A stretch of 5,255 nt of DNA from Frankiales bacterium (lineage in GTDB: Bacteria > Actinomycetota > Actinomycetes > Mycobacteriales > SCTD01), in assembly GCA_025965755.1 (NCBI GenBank), contig JAOPWI010000406.1:1-5255 (forward strand). The letters are read 5' to 3'. Below the pieces are notes generated by a model. The model did not search any database. It was not told the origin of the DNA and was given only the letters and a program-made list of their open reading frames with translations. The position numbers and the translations under genes are program-made. This document shows, piece by piece, positions 4,866-5,255 of this stretch. How positions within the stretch are numbered: position 1 is the stretch's first letter; the number at the start of each line of letters is the position of its first letter.

Positions 4866-5255
4866 TGTCGCGGCTGCGGGAGTTCACGCTGCCCGACCTC
4901 GGTGAGGGGCTCACCGAGGGCGAGATCCTGCAGTGGCTGGTCCAACCCGGCGACCAGGTGCGGCTCAACCAGCCTCTCGTCGAGGTGGAGACCGCCAAGG
5001 CCGCCGTCGAGGTGCCGTCGCCCTACGCCGGCGTCGTCACGCAGCTGCACCACCCGGCCGGCGCCATCGTCGACGTGGGGGCGCCGATCGTCACGTTCGA
5101 CACCGACCCGGGGGCCGGGCCGCTCGCGGAACCGGCCGGCACCGCGCAGGGCGCGCTCATCGGCGAGACCGGCGCGAACGGGCGGACGGCCACGCTGGTC
5201 GGCTACGGGCCCAAGTCCGGCGCGGCCAGGCGCCGGGCGCGCATCGACGTCCCCC
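4865..5255 (+). CDS. bkdC: 2-oxoacid dehydrogenase E2, dihydrolipoamide acyltransferase, N-terminal part (partial)
   Basis: Open from the ATG at 4865 to the right edge with no stop: 130 complete codons, roughly the first third of a typical E2 of 400-500 residues. Residues 3-79 form a lipoyl domain: FTLPDLGEGLTEGEIL (7-22), then the lipoylation hairpin VEVETAKAAVEVPSPYAG (39-56), with Lys45 as the modified lysine. A Pro/Ala/Gly linker follows. The segment LVGYGPKSGAARRRAR (111-126) is a conserved stretch I associate with actinobacterial BkdC-type E2 before the subunit-binding domain. The subunit-binding domain and the catalytic acyltransferase core lie beyond the window. The ATG overlaps the E1 beta stop as TGATG. 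No purine-rich ribosome binding site precedes it, so translation is probably coupled to E1 beta. One lipoyl domain is seen, and no second one begins within the window. Confidence 0.92.
   Translation, partial: MSRLREFTLPDLGEGLTEGEILQWLVQPGDQVRLNQPLVEVETAKAAVEVPSPYAGVVTQLHHPAGAIVDVGAPIVTFDTDPGAGPLAEPAGTAQGALIGETGANGRTATLVGYGPKSGAARRRARIDVP

Overview
The window is very GC-rich (roughly 70% or more by eye), with G/C-ending codons, GTG starts beside ATG starts, and AGGAG-type ribosome binding sites. With the gene families present, this points to a chromosomal segment of a high-GC actinomycete. A Geodermatophilaceae- or Streptomyces-like host would fit, but the sequence alone does not fix the genus. 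No RNA gene, insertion sequence, CRISPR array or phage gene was seen, and the region looks like stable chromosomal backbone.

Layout. (1) Positions 1-96, minus strand: the first 32 codons of a secreted protein (signal peptide only), cut by the left edge. (2) 210-683, plus strand: a complete Nudix hydrolase, divergent from the secreted protein. (3) 705-2021 and 2018-2503, both minus strand: a two-gene unit. The first gene transcribed encodes a lipoprotein with a cupredoxin-like domain. The second encodes a 438-residue polytopic membrane protein, translationally coupled through a GTGA start/stop overlap. This unit converges on the Nudix gene, with 21 bases and a strong hairpin at the junction. 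(4) 2504-2718: a divergent intergenic region with no TA dinucleotide on either strand, carrying operator-like repeats. (5) 2719 to the right edge, plus strand: a tightly packed operon for a branched-chain 2-oxoacid (or pyruvate) dehydrogenase complex, in the order E1 alpha, E1 beta, E2. The junctions are one-base TGATG overlaps, and E2 is cut by the right edge after its lipoyl domain.

How the genes work together. The E1 alpha and E1 beta subunits form the thiamine-diphosphate decarboxylase, which loads the acyl group onto the lipoyl-lysine of E2 (Lys45 here). E2 passes it to CoA, and an E3 lipoamide dehydrogenase, not in the window, reoxidises the lipoyl group. In actinomycetes such complexes degrade valine, leucine and isoleucine and supply branched-chain acyl-CoA primers for fatty acids. 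The lipoprotein/membrane-protein pair is the least understood part. It looks like an envelope module with a metal- or redox-related role, but its cupredoxin-like domain has no cysteine for a classic type 1 copper site, and no function can be assigned from sequence alone.
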